NCBI GenBank assembly: GCA_023678885.1
Contig: CM042962.1
Coordinates: 18,552,336-18,616,335, forward strand
From: Pogostemon cablin
Lineage: Eukaryota > Streptophyta > Magnoliopsida > Lamiales > Lamiaceae
DNA: 64,000 nt
Reading direction: 5' to 3'
The position numbers and the translations under genes are program-made. Each line of letters opens with the position of its first letter. Within the stretch, counting starts at the first letter, position 1. Positions 11,486 through 23,696 of this stretch are shown piece after piece. The notes beneath the pieces are model-generated. The model ran no database searches. It was not told the origin of the DNA and was given only the letters and a program-made list of their open reading frames with translations.

Positions 11486-12247
11486 CGCTGCCGATGAGAG
11501 AGTTTACGGCAAAGAGTAGGGTTTAGATATGTAGCTATTTCAGTAGATATATCATTATTGCATTCATCTTCTCTTAATCTGTAACTTCTCTCTTTGGTGT
11601 TGAATACAATAGTTTGGAATTTCAAATTAGCAGAGAAATAAGAAGAAAACTGTGAAATGGATATGAAATCGTGAGAGAGAAATCCCAACTATTTGTTTAT
11701 TTGAATATTATTTTTTTCCTTATTTTTAGGAGATTTGAGTTAACTGTGTTATTTGATAAGGGCAGGGTTATCTTAGGAATATCTTTTCAATTTTTTGTAT
11801 CTAATAATAATATATTAGAATGCATGTATCTTAAAGTAACAGTAGTTAGTATTATGTATTGATATATATATATATAAATTTAAAGAGACCTAAAATAATA
11901 CATATTAATTTTTAAATTTTTAATGAAATATCAAAGTAATTAATAAATTATATTTAAAGTACTCATTTAACCTCTCTTACTATAATTTAATTTGTATAAT
12001 TAATTTCCATATAATTATATTTATCTCCTTATTTAATTAATTGAATTTATTAAATGTAGTCTTTTAATCTTTTATAAATATAATTATCATAATTAAAATT
12101 ATTTCACATCAATCACACTATATAATTTATATTTATAATACCATTAAAATATCATAGTAAGAATTAAAAGACACACTTAACTAATATATATATATATATA
12201 TAGTCATTCAATTATTTTTTAAAATTTTATTTTCTTATTAGGTTTAA
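11486..12247. other. AT-rich DNA without recognisable genes
   Basis: AT-rich sequence with short TA runs (about 11861-11874 and 12185-12201). No supported gene or element end apart from the Helitron-like terminus that follows. Confidence 0.55.
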
Positions 12248-12277
12248 CTAGATATTACCCATCCGTGCGATGCACAG
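12248..12277 (-). mobile_element. Helitron-like 3' terminus
   Basis: On the minus strand a near-palindromic hairpin, CTGTGCATCGCACGG, is followed by 11 bases and then CTAG with a T next. Hairpin plus CTRR at an A/T junction is the 3' signature of Helitrons. No 5' TC end or Rep/helicase gene was identified, so only the end is called. Confidence 0.45.
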
Positions 12278-12398
12278 AAAGAACTAAGTATATTATAATT
12301 ATTTACTTTTAGGCTAATTATATTGTACACCCGGTTGCACCCACTTTCAAAAATGTATATAAATATAAACAAAAACATATACAATTATGAACAAGAAT

Positions 12399-12512
12399 GT
12401 ATACACAATTTAATTGTTAGTTTTTTTTAATGAAAAATTACAATTTTGAACAAAATGTATACACAATTTAATTGTTAGTTTTTTTAATGAAAAATTGAGT
12501 GTAAAAATTTAT
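12399..12512. repeat. 57-bp tandem duplication
   Basis: TGTATACACAATTTAATTGT followed by TAGTTTTTTTTAATGAAAAATT occurs at 12399 and again at 12456, with near-identical copies. Confidence 0.8.
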
Positions 12513-12714
12513 ACAATTATAAAAAAATATGTATACACTATTGAATAAAAAATTATACACATATGGATTCTAATTTTTTAATCAAAAACTTAGTGTGGAA
12601 AAATATATATATATTATTAAGAAACACGTATACAAAATAGAATAACATGTACACAAAATAGAATAAAAAGTTATAAACACATATGGGTGCACCTAATATC
12701 AACTCTTACTTTTA

Positions 12715-12928
12715 TACTCCCTCCATCCGCTTCTAAGGTATCCATTTTACTATTTTTGGTGTCCGCTTCAAAGGTATCCATTTCCCTTATTTAGTAAAAA
12801 AAGTACATAATATGACCCATCACCTCCCTCTAGCTAATACAATTACCCACTTTACATATAATAATAATAATACTCCTTAATTCAGTGCAAAAAGCAAATG
12901 GATACCATAAAATCGGACGGAGGGAGTA
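12715..12928. mobile_element. Stowaway-type MITE
   Basis: TA-bounded, with CTCCCTCCATCCGCTTC at the left and ATCGGACGGAGGGAG at the right. The interior carries GGTATCCATTT and its complement AAATGGATACC. Confidence 0.88.
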
Positions 12929-12943
12929 TTTAATTTTTTAACC

Positions 12944-13056
<113 letters not shown>

Positions 13057-13249
13057 TTAATTATTTATTTGAAATTATGTATTTTATAAAAACTACTTAT
13101 TATTTATGTATAATATATAAATGTATTTTATTTAACATAATATTTATCAATTAAATCGCATTGTTTATGCGCTTATTTTTTATAACATTAAATTTGATTC
13201 AGTATTTAAGATAAATAGAGTATATATTAACTTTCTGTTATTAATTATA

Positions 13250-13278
13250 CTAGTATTTGACGTCCGTGCGTTGCACGG
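13250..13278 (-). mobile_element. Second Helitron-like 3' terminus
   Basis: On the minus strand the perfect hairpin CCGTGCAACGCACGG (13264-13278) is followed by ACGTCAAATA and CTAG|T. This is a better Helitron 3' end than the one at 12248 and has the same orientation. About 1 kb separates the two. Confidence 0.5.
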
Positions 13279-13640
13279 AAAACATTTTATTATAGGATTT
13301 TTGATTAATTTTTTTAATAGTGTTATGTATCTGTATGAATATTTTTGAGCTTTTTTCATCCAGTTTTGGTCTGGTTTGAATTTTGTTGCAGTATTATTAT
13401 TTAATTTATGTTTATAATAATCACATATGTGTTTTGCACAGAAATAATTATATTTTTCGAATAGTTTTTAAACATTTTATTATAGTATTATTGTTAATTA
13501 TATCTTAGTTTTAATAGTTTTATCTCTACGAATATGTTTGAGCTTGTCTCGTCCAGTTTTGGTCAAGTTAGAATTTTGTTGTAGTATTATTTTTTATTTA
13601 TGTTTATAATTATATAATGTGTTTTGCACGAAAATAATTA
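13262..13640. repeat. Tandem repeat of about 170-190 bp starting at the hairpin
   Basis: The order GTGCGTTGCACGG, ACATTTTATTATAG, ATTTTTGAGCTT, TCCAGTTTTGGTC and GAATTTTGTTG repeats with diverged copies beginning near 13264, 13429 and 13617. The third copy is cut short. Later copies have a decayed hairpin (GTGTTTTGCAC). Confidence 0.7.
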
Positions 13641-13675
13641 TAAATATTTTTCTCTATAATTGGTTTTCTTTCTTA

Positions 13676-13905
13676 TACTTCCTATGTCCTCCCAGCCTTA
13701 TAATTACATATATTCAATTTGAGGATCAGTTCCTAATGGTTTCATAACTTTTTTTGGTATATGGAACCCATACAAAATTATTAAACCATCACCATGTGAC
13801 CCACCTACCATTCTAATACAACTATTAACTATACATTAAAATACTATATTCATTAATCACCGTGCAAGAAGCAAATGTAACTATTAGGACGGGACAGAGG
13901 GAGTA
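13676..13905. mobile_element. Stowaway-type MITE, diverged
   Basis: TA-bounded, with CTTCCTATGTCCTCCCAGCC at the left and GGACGGGACAGAGGGAG at the right. The interior has ATATGGAACCC and TGTGACCCACCTACC, as in the other Stowaway copies. Confidence 0.8.
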
Positions 13906-14197
13906 TTACTATTTTTTGTGTATTGTGTAGTTGTAGTAATATAATTTAATAGGGTATAATTTTTTTTTAGATTTGTCGTAAAAATTTTGACTCCCCATCA
14001 TTCTATCAGGTGGAACATAGGAAATCCTACCAACGGTCAATTACGAATTTTTTTTCACCAATTCTCTCGTGTTATTTTTCAAGACAAAGTACTGTGAAAA
14101 TTCTGTATATGTCAGTTTTCTTGCCTCGGGGTATTTCTTATTTGCTTCAAACCAAGCTAAGAACATACTCTCCCTTATAAATGGTTAATTATTTATA
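13906..14197. other. Unassigned spacer
   Basis: Sequence between two MITEs. No ORF or repeat end recognised. Confidence 0.5.
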
Positions 14198-14559
14198 TAC
14201 TCTCTCCGTCCCGCGTTAAGGTTTACGTTTTCTATTTCGAGTTGTCCCATTGATCAGTGTCATTTTCACCTAGATTTTAGTGTCTTTTTATTATGTATTG
14301 TTGTGTATTTTTATTCATTTTGTATATCATTTGGTAGTGTTATATGAAGATATGGAGATTTGTACTTTGAAATGATAAATGCGTGATTTTAATGAATAAA
14401 AACCATAAATGCGCAATATTCGTAAATATTTAGAGAATTGGTATCTTGGTGTAATTTGTACGATTTTCAGGTAAAAATAGATTATAGACGCGATAAGGAA
14501 GATGTAGAAAAAAATGGATCTCAATTCGAAGTTGAAACGAGCAAGAAACGGGCTGAATT

Positions 14560-14677
14560 GACCAAACTCGAGTTGCCTCAACGCAACTCGAGGCTAGTTG
14601 GGGTCCAAAAATTGTCCAGAGAGCTTACTCGAGTTGCATGGTCCAACTCGACTTGCAACTCGAGTCGAGTTGCACCT
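14560..14677. repeat. CTCGAG palindrome cluster in the 5' LTR
   Basis: AACTCGAGTTG and related CAACTCGA or GCAACTCGAG words are packed into about 115 bp just upstream of the heat-shock element. The 3' LTR copy at about 29558-29673 keeps the cluster. The words pair with one another and could fold or bind dimeric factors. Confidence 0.75.
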
Positions 14678-14697
14678 TAAAAAATTAGAAAATTCAG

Positions 14698-14730
14698 GAA
14701 GCTTCCAGAAGCTTCCAAGGGTTATAAATA
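14698..14730 (+). promoter_or_regulatory. Heat-shock element and TATA box, 5' LTR
   Basis: GAAGCTTCCAGAAGCTTC (14698-14715) contains four alternating GAA/TTC units with perfect 2-base spacing, which fits the consensus for heat-shock factor trimers. TATAAATA follows at 14723-14730. The placement fits an LTR promoter in U3. Function is inferred from sequence only. Confidence 0.7.
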
Positions 14731-15304
14731 CATGTTTTGATCACAAAATCAGTGAGGAATAATTTTGAATCAGTTTCCACACACACTAGACACCTAAATC
14801 ACACACATTCATCTCCATCTCTTCCATCCTTCACTTCATCCATTCAAACCACTTGATCTCCTCAAATCTATCCATAAATCCATCCATCCACCAATCTAAG
14901 AAGAAGAATTCATCATTGGTTGTAGATTTTAGCATGATCAAGGAGGAGGAAGTTCACCATCAAAGGGGAGCCAACTTACCTTTATTTTGTTATTTTCTTC
15001 ATTATTTGGTTCAATTGGAGCATGCCACGGATTGTATAGATTTCATCATGATTTGTAGTGGCTAGTCCTCATGTGAGGCTAGCAATATGATTGGTTAGAG
15101 ATTATTTAGATTTTGCACACCACAAATTTGATGAAATGATTGTTATGGATATTTTCTATCATGAATGTTTATTCTCATTTTATGTATGATTTGTGTGATT
15201 AAATTCTCTATTCATAGTGTTAGGATGACCATTCCAATATTATGCTTAGTAGTTTAATTGAATAATTGATTGAATGAGGTGACTATACACTACACCAAAA
15301 ACGT

Positions 15305-15790
15305 TGATAGACATCACTTAAAAGACATCGGTTATTCTTCAAATTCGATGTCTTATCCTTAGAAATCGATGTCTTTTCTTAAACCGATATCTATTAGACA
15401 AAAAAAGTTGATAGACATCGGTTTTCAATGAAAATGCGCTGATAGACATCGATTTTTACTAACCGATGTATTTCCAGTGATGTCTAAGTACAACTCTAAA
15501 AAAAATCCGCTGATAGGCATCGGTTATTCAAACCGATGTCTTTTGCTTGATGTTTATTCGCTGATAGACATCGGCTCCTTTAAAAATACGCTGATAGACA
15601 TCGGTTTTTAAAAACCGATGTCTATATGGCAATGTATATCCGTGACTCTATATAATTAATGCTGAAAGATATCGGTTATAAACCGATGTGTTTTCCCTTT
15701 TAGATCCGATGTCTATTCAAAAATTATTAATAATTTAAATCGCTAAAAGACATCGATAGCTTAGAACCGATGTGTATTGTCCGATGTCTT
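15305..15790. repeat. Left subterminal repeats of CACTA-1
   Basis: The words GATAGACATCGGTT and AACCGATGTCT alternate in both orientations with short spacers such as AAAATGCGCTGATAG. Neighbouring inverted copies can form hairpins. Their density falls abruptly after about 15790. Confidence 0.85.
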
Positions 15791-15959
15791 TCTAAAAATT
15801 AAATTAAAATAATTTTGTGGGATTCGAACCCATATCTTCAGGCCTGCAATCCCGAGATTGCTTTAATTAGAAATTGAAAAAAATTAATATTTATTTTATT
15901 TATTAAAGCAAACGCTTAAACATTTCCTCCAACCATTTCATTATCCCTCTGATTTCCTT

Positions 15960-16530
15960 AGAAAATTTCAGCGATTTCACACTCCGATCTCTCCAAAGCC
16001 TAGGTCTAACGTCTTCACTCTCAACCTCACGAAAATTTCACCAACGGCAGGACGAAGCTTTAACTAGGGTTTTGACACGTACACCTCAACCTCTCTCATC
16101 TTCGTTTCCAAAACAATCAGGGATATTGGGCGTTGGGCGAGTTATACGGCGTCGTCGAAGAGAAGAGGACGGTCAGTATCGAAGCCACGTTGGAGCACAT
16201 ACCTATTTCGTTGCTGCTTGCGCAAGGGGGTGAAATCCCTAGCCCAAAATTTTTTAACTATCGAGTCCTGAGCGCTGAGCGATTGAGAGTGGGATTGTCC
16301 TCTTGGCTGGAGAAACTTTCCATACTGCTTGATTTCTATCAATTCTCGAGTCCAATCTTTGATTTCAGGGTTTTTGGAGCCTGTTTCCTCCTTCTGCTGC
16401 GCAACCCCTAGTGGAGAATAGCGTGCTATGCCCCTCCGGTTAGTTGTTTGCAAAGCGGCAGATTCTTCCCGCCCCTCTCTAATCTGCGTCTGACATAAGC
16501 TCTCATGTTTCTCTGCAATTTCAGGTAACA
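15960..16530 (+). other. 5'-UTR/first-exon-like segment captured in CACTA-1
   Basis: The segment is GC-richer than its surroundings, with TCTCCAAAGCCTAGG, ACCTCAACCTCTCTCATC and related CT-rich leader sequence. Open frames run in both directions at about 16133-16531, but neither product is recognisable. It ends at TTTCAGGTAACAC, which could be a donor. It is probably the leader of the captured gene that follows. Confidence 0.4.
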
Positions 16531-17397
16531 CAACCTCTCAATTATTAACTATTTAGTTTTCTGTCAGTTTCTTGAAGACGCTTATCCTATCTACGATTTT
16601 TTTATTTTTATTTTTTTTAATTTATCTGCTGGGGTTGATTCGTGAGTGAAAAGGATAATCAAGAGTGAATTTATCCTGGTTCGATCCACCATCCTTAGGG
16701 CTACTAAACGCATTCTGTTTGTTCAAGAGGGTTCTCTACCGTTTTTGGGTTGGTTACAGCCGATAGCATTCTATGCCTCACAATCTAGCATAGAAGATTA
16801 AGGCCATCTTGTGTTTTGTTCATAGAACTTTAAACCATCTGCTATATCGATTAAGGTTTAAGCATAGCCTTGCACATGTTAAGGTTTAAAAGCTAAGCCA
16901 CATAAAAAGTACTTCATGTCTACATACTTATTCAATTCATTCACAATGATTTGTGTATGCTTCTTTTATTTTTCCGAATTTTTCCACTTTTCTGGTCGTA
17001 ATTCTACTCCTTGCTAGGTAGCTTTTTATTCAATCCAAATCTGTTTAGTTGAGTGTTTTAGATTAGACTTAGCCTTAGTTAGTCAGTATGGAGCTAGTTT
17101 TTGTTAAGTTTGTTAACACTGAATAGCTCTTTAAAGGTTTGGATTAACTACAACTTGATAAGTTTGTCAACACTGAATAGCTCTAATATGTTTAACACTG
17201 AAATTTATACAGTAAATAGCTGTTAATTATTGAGCTCAACACATGAGGATAAGAATTGGTAACATGTGTGTTTTCATTGCTAGTTTGGGTATGAAATAGG
17301 CATGTTTTGTGATTATTTTAGTTGTTAAACAGATTAAATGTTTATTGATTATTCTGTTATTTCTAAATTTCTTCCTGGGATAACATTCTACAGAACT

Positions 17398-18370
17398 ATC
17401 ATTCAAATGCGAGCAAGAATGTTTTGAAACTGAAAGATAAACTCAAGGAGATCGATTTCAATATGGTAAGTCGTGAAAATCTCCTATTTTATCCATGCAG
17501 AATAGTATTCAAATCATGGGAACTGTTACCATGGGAATTATAACAAGAGAAAGGTGAAGAAAAGGTCCTTTACTTATTATTAGTATCAGTGTTATAATTG
17601 TTATTTTTGGTAGTAGTAGTTTGCCACTTTGCCTCTAAAATTTCATTTGATCGTGGTTTCTAGTGACGAGACCCACTTACTGCATATAGCTCAACTTGTA
17701 TCTAAATGATTTTACTTATGCATGTAATCAGACCTTTACTTTGCATGAATCTGGTGAGTTGTATCAGTGTAAGTCCGTTGGAGGTGAATTAAAATGAACT
17801 GCATTGCAGTGGCAGTTTGGAGATAGCCCAAACCAGCTGCTTCAATTTGATTTTTATTTGATCATTCACCTATCATTTATCATGTTTCACATTTCTCTTT
17901 TGATTTATATTTCACTTCAAATGTCATCTGAGTACCACAATAGAAAATTTCACTTTCAAAAGCAAATTATACTGTCCAACTTTTGCCTCTTCTTCTGTTC
18001 TGACTTTCTGAAAATAAATGGTTCCTTTATCCTGACCTACTAAAATGTAGATATTGTTAGAAGACTTGAATCAGATCACTGAAATTTATTTTGCCAATTT
18101 TGGCAGGTTTATGTAACATGAATGGTCGGAAGGAGATATTTCATGTAAATGCTAAAGCATTGTCTATTGGATGTGCGAAATTGCTTGATTTTAGGCCCTC
18201 CATTGCAATCTATCTTTGGCAGATTGCAAGCCCCTTAAATTGTACTTCATGTTCAGGAGTTGGGCCGGGGTTAATGAATGCAGTAACATAAGGCACTATC
18301 GAAGCAGGAAATCCTGTTGATGGGTTCAAGATAGGCAAAGAAGCTGGACTAGTAAATTTTACTAGGCGCC
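17398..18370 (+). pseudogene. LOG/lysine-decarboxylase-family gene fragment in CACTA-1
   Basis: The last exon (about 18106-18370) reads FHVNAKALSIGCAKLLDF, then CTSCSGVGPGLMNAVT, a TAA stop and GTIEAGNPVDGFKIGKEAG. The (S/T)GGGPG(I/L)M.AV...GA...G.P..G..I pattern is the nucleotide-binding signature of the LOG-like phosphoribohydrolase family, which releases free cytokinin bases or hydrolyses related nucleotides. The second Gly of the signature is Val here. A possible earlier exon reads KLKDKLKEIDFNM before GTAAGTC (about 17465). The in-frame stop, altered signature and loss of the C-terminal half make it non-functional. The family call is moderately firm and the exact subgroup is unknown. Confidence 0.55.
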
Positions 18371-18662
18371 TAATAAAATTTCACACAGTTTACCCATTTC
18401 ACACACTCACACTTGTACTCAGCACCGCACCCCACGTTTCATCCAAATTCGCGTGCTTCATCATAAATTGCTCCTGGAATCAATTTTCTCAATTTCTCAA
18501 ATTACTTGAAAGCTTTCAATCGAAGCAAATAAGGTATGAAATTCTAAACTCCACTTCAATTTACTTTATGTATTTAGTGTTGGTAGAAAATTATGCTTAG
18601 AATAATTCTGCTGGTAATCAGCTATAAAATATGCTTAGAATAATTTGTGAAGGGTTCAGTTC

Positions 18663-20087
18663 CTGTTTTCTTCCGATTCTGCTGAAGAACTAAAAGAGGC
18701 AATATCTCAGAAAAATCACAAATTAGTGTACTTGTATGACGTCAATCTTGTGGATGAGATATGGAAAGAATCCAAACCAAAGCCTCCAAACGGGCATGTC
18801 AGAGTTCATGACCTGAAATATGCTGGTGTAGACGTGTCATCCAAGCTGTCTTCATTAAGATATGAACTAACTAGTACGGGTTCATCTGCAGTTGTTATCT
18901 CGGCACTGGATGAGATTGCTTGGCTATTGAACTTGGTAAATTCCTCTACGTATTTCTAATAACATGCATTATGATTCCTTTATGAAAATGTATCTGAGTT
19001 TTCTCTCTAAGTCCCATTTTCATTTTTAACATGCAATTTTTTGCTACCAGAGAGGCAGTGATATACCACATTCACCAGTCATGTATGCATATTTAGTTGT
19101 GGAGATTGATGGGGCAAAGTTATTTATAGATGATTAAAAAATCAACTCTGATGTGATGCATTATCTAAAGGGTGCTGGAATAGAGCTGAGACCATATGAA
19201 TCCATTCTTTCTGAAGTTGAGAGGTGCTGACCTTTTGCTTTTGCACTTATTTGTTTGTGTCCACTTTTCTTTTTTTTTTTTTTTTTTTTTTGCAGAATAA
19301 ATCTTTTATATTCACCTTGAGGATGAATTTGGATTGTAAAAATCAACCCACTGGGTACTCTAACTTTTTATTATTCTGCATGATAAAATCATTTGATTAC
19401 TACTGGGGGGGGGGGGGGGGGCATGCATGCACACATGTCTTGGCTGTTCCATTGATATCCTTAGCATTTAGTTCAATTGGTGCTCCATTTCTCAGTTCAT
19501 AAATATGATCACTTGTGTTTCTATTCTTCTGCTCAACTGCAATCCACCTCAGGTACTCTATACTTTAATCTAACAATAAAGTGTGTCGATCTTATCTAAT
19601 TGTCAAGGTTCTAACCTAATAACCTATATAGTGTTACATTGATTCGGCACCCTGTTATAACTTTGCTTAACATTTTTAATGCTGCTACTTGGAAAAATAT
19701 TGGAGATTCTCTGCATGACGTACAGGAAAATAAAAACTAATAAGGCAGTGCCTTTGCAATGTTTGCATATAATTTGCTGACAGTATTTTGTATGCAAGTC
19801 AGAATTGTCGATTCTGTCCTTTTGACTAGAATCTTTCCTTGCAGTTTGGCTGCAAAAGGAGCTTGCCTTTGGTTGGACACATCTTCTGTTAGTGCTGCTA
19901 TTGTGAACACTTATAAATCTTACTATGATAAGTATTTCGGCACTGCTAAAAACAAGAAGTCGGTGGCAGATGGTCAGGACACCCAATCTTATGGACCAAC
20001 GGCAGTTTACAAGAGCTCACCTGTTTCTCTGGCTAAAGCTGTGAAAAATGAAGCTGAATTAGACGGAATGCGTAATTTTCATTTGAG
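18663..20087 (+). pseudogene. Aminopeptidase P (Xaa-Pro aminopeptidase 1) gene fragment in CACTA-1
   Basis: Three exons with introns retained are readable. Exon A (ending 18935) reads SDSAEELKEAISQKNHKLVY, LYDVNLVDEIWKESKPKPP and VVISALDEIAWLLNL before GTAAAT. Exon B (19051-19223) reads RGSDIPHSPVMYAYLVVEID, with one TAA after LFIDD, then GAGIELRPYESILSEVER. Exon C (19845-20087) reads LAAKGACLWLDTSSVSAAIV, then YKSSPVSLAKAVKNEAELDG and MRNFHLR before GTAAC. This is the N-terminal to middle part of plant cytosolic aminopeptidase P, a metallopeptidase that removes residues before proline. The C-terminal creatinase-fold catalytic domain with its metal ligands is absent. Retained introns show DNA-level capture, not retroposition. 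Confidence 0.85.
19270..19421. repeat. Poly-T and poly-G tracts in an intron of the captured gene
   Basis: A T tract of over 20 bases (about 19270-19291) and a G tract of 16 bases (about 19406-19421) lie between exons B and C of the aminopeptidase P fragment. Confidence 0.9.
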
Positions 20088-20966
20088 GTAACTGCAGCCA
20101 TGAACTTTCTGTGTTTAGAACTAATGAGTCTTTGGCTTCAATTAGAGATTTAATAGCTTGGAGAGCATTCACCAAGTGCTTGTTCTTGCTTTTGAAAAGG
20201 ATATCACAAGTTGCTAATGCAGACAACATGCACTTGCACACCATTCCAATATTCCCAAAATTTACTAACAGTTGAGATTACAATATTTATCATACCTTGG
20301 ACCCACGAGTGGGAGTGCCCAACTCAGATAATGGATTGTATTATGAGTTCTGCACTGTTTTTGAGATACCTTTTCTATATAATTTGATTTAAATTACATG
20401 GAATAATTGTCTCATTATAATTCGTTTCATATTCCTTCAATATTTATTTATAAAAGATTTTGTATCTGTGATCATAAGAGTGAAATCTTATTGTAGTTCT
20501 ATTTTTGAAGGGGATGTACTTTTGTTCTTAAGAAAGTTTACACCTACAATCTCTTTCATTCTGCTGTTTTTTATTAATTGAATTTGTTTAATTCAAAAAG
20601 ATAAATAAATTGTGGATTTGATCTATTATACATGGAAAATGATATAGAATCTAGATGTACAAAAAAATAATATGAAGGCTTATTTGATCTTGGGGAATAA
20701 GTTTGTTTTCCTTTTTGACCCTTTGCCCATAATAGAATGATTAAGTGAACCTGACACATGGTATTTATTGAAATTGAAGAATCTATAATATTAAAATTTA
20801 AACTTACTATAAAGGTATTAGTTTGGTAGAAATGATCAATGAATTAAAATTGGGTTTGTAGATACATGCAAAGGGAAAATTGGGTGCTATATGAAGTGTG
20901 CTAAGTGTAGTTTTTTGCTTTCATGGATCTTTTCTTGAGAATATGACAGTTCTTAAGCATACAATT

Positions 20967-21224
20967 CCTTTTTTCTAGCCAATTGTCAGGCATATTCCCT
21001 CTCTTTAAATGCAATTGTTAATGTGTTTGGTTGGACTATTTTCATAGTTCACGTGAGATTCATGTATTTAAGATTATAATTTATTTATTGTGGATCCTTT
21101 TTTCTAGCCAATTGTGAGGCATATTCCCTCTCTTTAAATGCAATTGTTAATGTGTTTGGTTGGACTATTTTCATAGTTCACGTGAGATTCATGTATTTAA
21201 GATTATAATTTATTTATTGTGGAT
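20967..21224. repeat. 129-bp tandem duplication
   Basis: CCTTTTTTCTAGCCAATTGT at 20967 recurs at 21096, and both copies run through TTATTTATTGTGGAT. The copies differ by a single base in CAATTGT(C/G)AGG by eye, so this is a recent event within the captured DNA. Confidence 0.92.
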
Positions 21225-22395
21225 GCAGAAGTTCACAGACTGTGGGAGAATTGCCGTAGGCCTATGTTGACATGCGAGAGCAGGTACACTATCAAATAGG
21301 AGAACTCTATTGTAGTCTTCCATATCATATGGTTTAATTTGTGCTTGCTGATTCTAATTGGTAGGTGGAGGCTTTCTTGATGCTTTTCTCTTAGAAGATT
21401 TAAAGTTTGGAGACTTTAGTGTATTCATGCAATGTCTCACAGATACGTGGATTGAAATTATCGGTCGGGCTTCTCTTTCTTCCTCTTCGGGCTTCTCTTT
21501 CTTCCTCTTCATGATGAGGTTTTAGCTTATAAATTTAGGTTTTATTTATGTGAGATTGAAGTTTGGATTTAATTAGTTAGGATTAGTTTCTTTTTCTTTT
21601 AGAATTAAGGGATAATTTTCTGTAAAAATTCATAAGTTTTGAGTTATATAATATAATTGTGTTTAATCTTATTTTAATAATAATATAAAATTATGTATAA
21701 AATAAAATAAAAATAGAAATATGAAAGACATCATTTAAAAATCGATGTCTATTGGTGTGAAACTGATGTCTGTGTTAGAAAAGACATCAGTGGAAGAATG
21801 ATGTGTTTTGGTACAAAACTGATGTCTTTTCTTAAAAAAACATCAGTGGAAAACCGATGTTTATTGTTCTTTACGATGTTTATAGGTGGATAGACATTGG
21901 TTAATAACTGATGTTAAATATGTCTTCACTGATGTCTTTGCCGAGAAAGATATCGGTTTATAACTGATGCCTTTCACTACAAGAAATTGGATTTTTAGCC
22001 ACACATAAATTGCTACACATTATAATGTGGTTAAATTTTGACACATAATTCTAAAATGTGTGAGTAATGATTTTAGCCTTATTAACTTATTCTCCTACAT
22101 TTAATATGTGTGGCAAAATACAATAAACAACTCCTAGAAATTTTCAACATTAATCCCGAATTATTTTGGAAACAGTGATATGAAATTATTTTTGGTATTT
22201 GGCTGACTTGGTAATATATATCTTAATATTACCACACATAAAATTAAATATAATTTATGTGTGATTAATAATATATTAATTAACTACACATAATTACATA
22301 TGTGATAAATGTGTGACTACAAATTGGTCATGATCTCACATGGGATTGACGTGGAAATGTAAATATATATTTTACAAACTCACCATTTTTAATTT

Positions 22396-22412
22396 TATTC
22401 AGGTGCGATTAA

Positions 22413-22493
<81 letters not shown>

Positions 22494-22527
22494 AGGATAA
22501 ATTAAGATATTTATTCAGGTGCGATTA
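22396..22527. repeat. (TA)n microsatellite flanked by a 17-bp direct repeat
   Basis: TTATTCAGGTGCGATTAA occurs on both sides (about 22396-22412 and 22510-22527) of a (TA)n tract at 22419-22491. A duplication of the flank may have come with expansion of the tract. Confidence 0.85.
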
Positions 22528-23696
22528 AATAATGGAGAAAAAGTAACTAAGATATTTAATTTTTCGGTAATAAGAAACATCAAATTCATCAAATTAATTT
22601 AAATTGGTTTAGAGCAAAGATTACTAAAAAAAAAAGAAAAAAAAATCTCTTTCATAAAACTTATAATATAAATTAAATTTTGATTAGAGGATAAATTAAT
22701 TTAAAATTTTAATAACATATTTATAAATATTAAAATAATAATGAGGGATTAGCGGAAATCTCAAATTATTTTGAGAACTCGGTAATCTCAAATTTTAATC
22801 CGCGCCTAATCTCAAATTTTAATCCACGCCTTCTTCTTCTTGGAGAGAAAGGATCGGATATTTCTCATATCTTTTATCTTTCATATATCTTTTCCATATA
22901 TACTATGTATTACCCTTTCCAAAATATCCAAAATTTTGCCAATTATATATATCTTTCATCGTTCCCATTCTAAATTCAAAATCCATTGCAAAAAAATTCT
23001 TGAATTCATATTCTCCAGAAATGATCGATTCCTCTCGTGAAGCCAGTGCCAAGGAGTGGCAGTATTGTCAAAGTGCGGTATATTTCAACTCCAAAGTATT
23101 GTTTCTGCTATAAAAAAAGGTCAGTAGATTTAGTCTATTCCCTTTTTTTTTTTTTGAAAAACATGATATTTAAAAAAAATTATTATGTTAATTATTGCGG
23201 GTTTTGTTGTATCCTTTAATTCAATTGAGTTTAATATTTCTTTGATGATTTAATATGCTTATTGCTTGTGCTTATTAATGTGCTTGTTTTTGAATCAGTA
23301 TTTTAGGCAAAATTAATCAATGAATGAAAGTGGGTATAAGGAGTGTCTGTTTTGTGACTCTGTTATTGTTCCTAATTTTGAATTCGTATTTTAGGCTTAA
23401 GGAGTGTGCGTTTTGTGACTCTGTTTCGCATCATACCGACATTTTAGAAGTAGAAATCATAGATTTAAATGTTGGTTTATTTATGTACAGTTTAGTTATT
23501 TTTAATGAAATGAATTGATTTAGGTAAGTTGATAGTATAATGGGAAAAATTATAAGAGAAGGTTTTTTTTGGCATGAAGGACTCTTCCTTCCTTTCTTAT
23601 TATTTTAGAGTTGATTCATCAGACATGTCTAATATACATTTAATAATATTTTAAATGCTGCAGTGAAGAAGAGTTAATACTGCTAAGAAAATGACT

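Noticed and set aside
15811..15865. Possible tRNA remnant (GGTTCGAATCC-like T-arm on the minus strand)
   Set aside because: Only the T-arm-like word is present. No acceptor stem, D-arm or convincing anticodon stem could be paired.
16133..16531. Overlapping open frames on both strands as a host gene
   Set aside because: Neither product is recognisable and they overlap in opposite directions. The region is better explained as a captured leader.
22340..22528. Open frame encoding a Tyr-Ile repeat, and similar frames at 34528-34748
   Set aside because: These are translations of (TA)n microsatellites and have no coding support.
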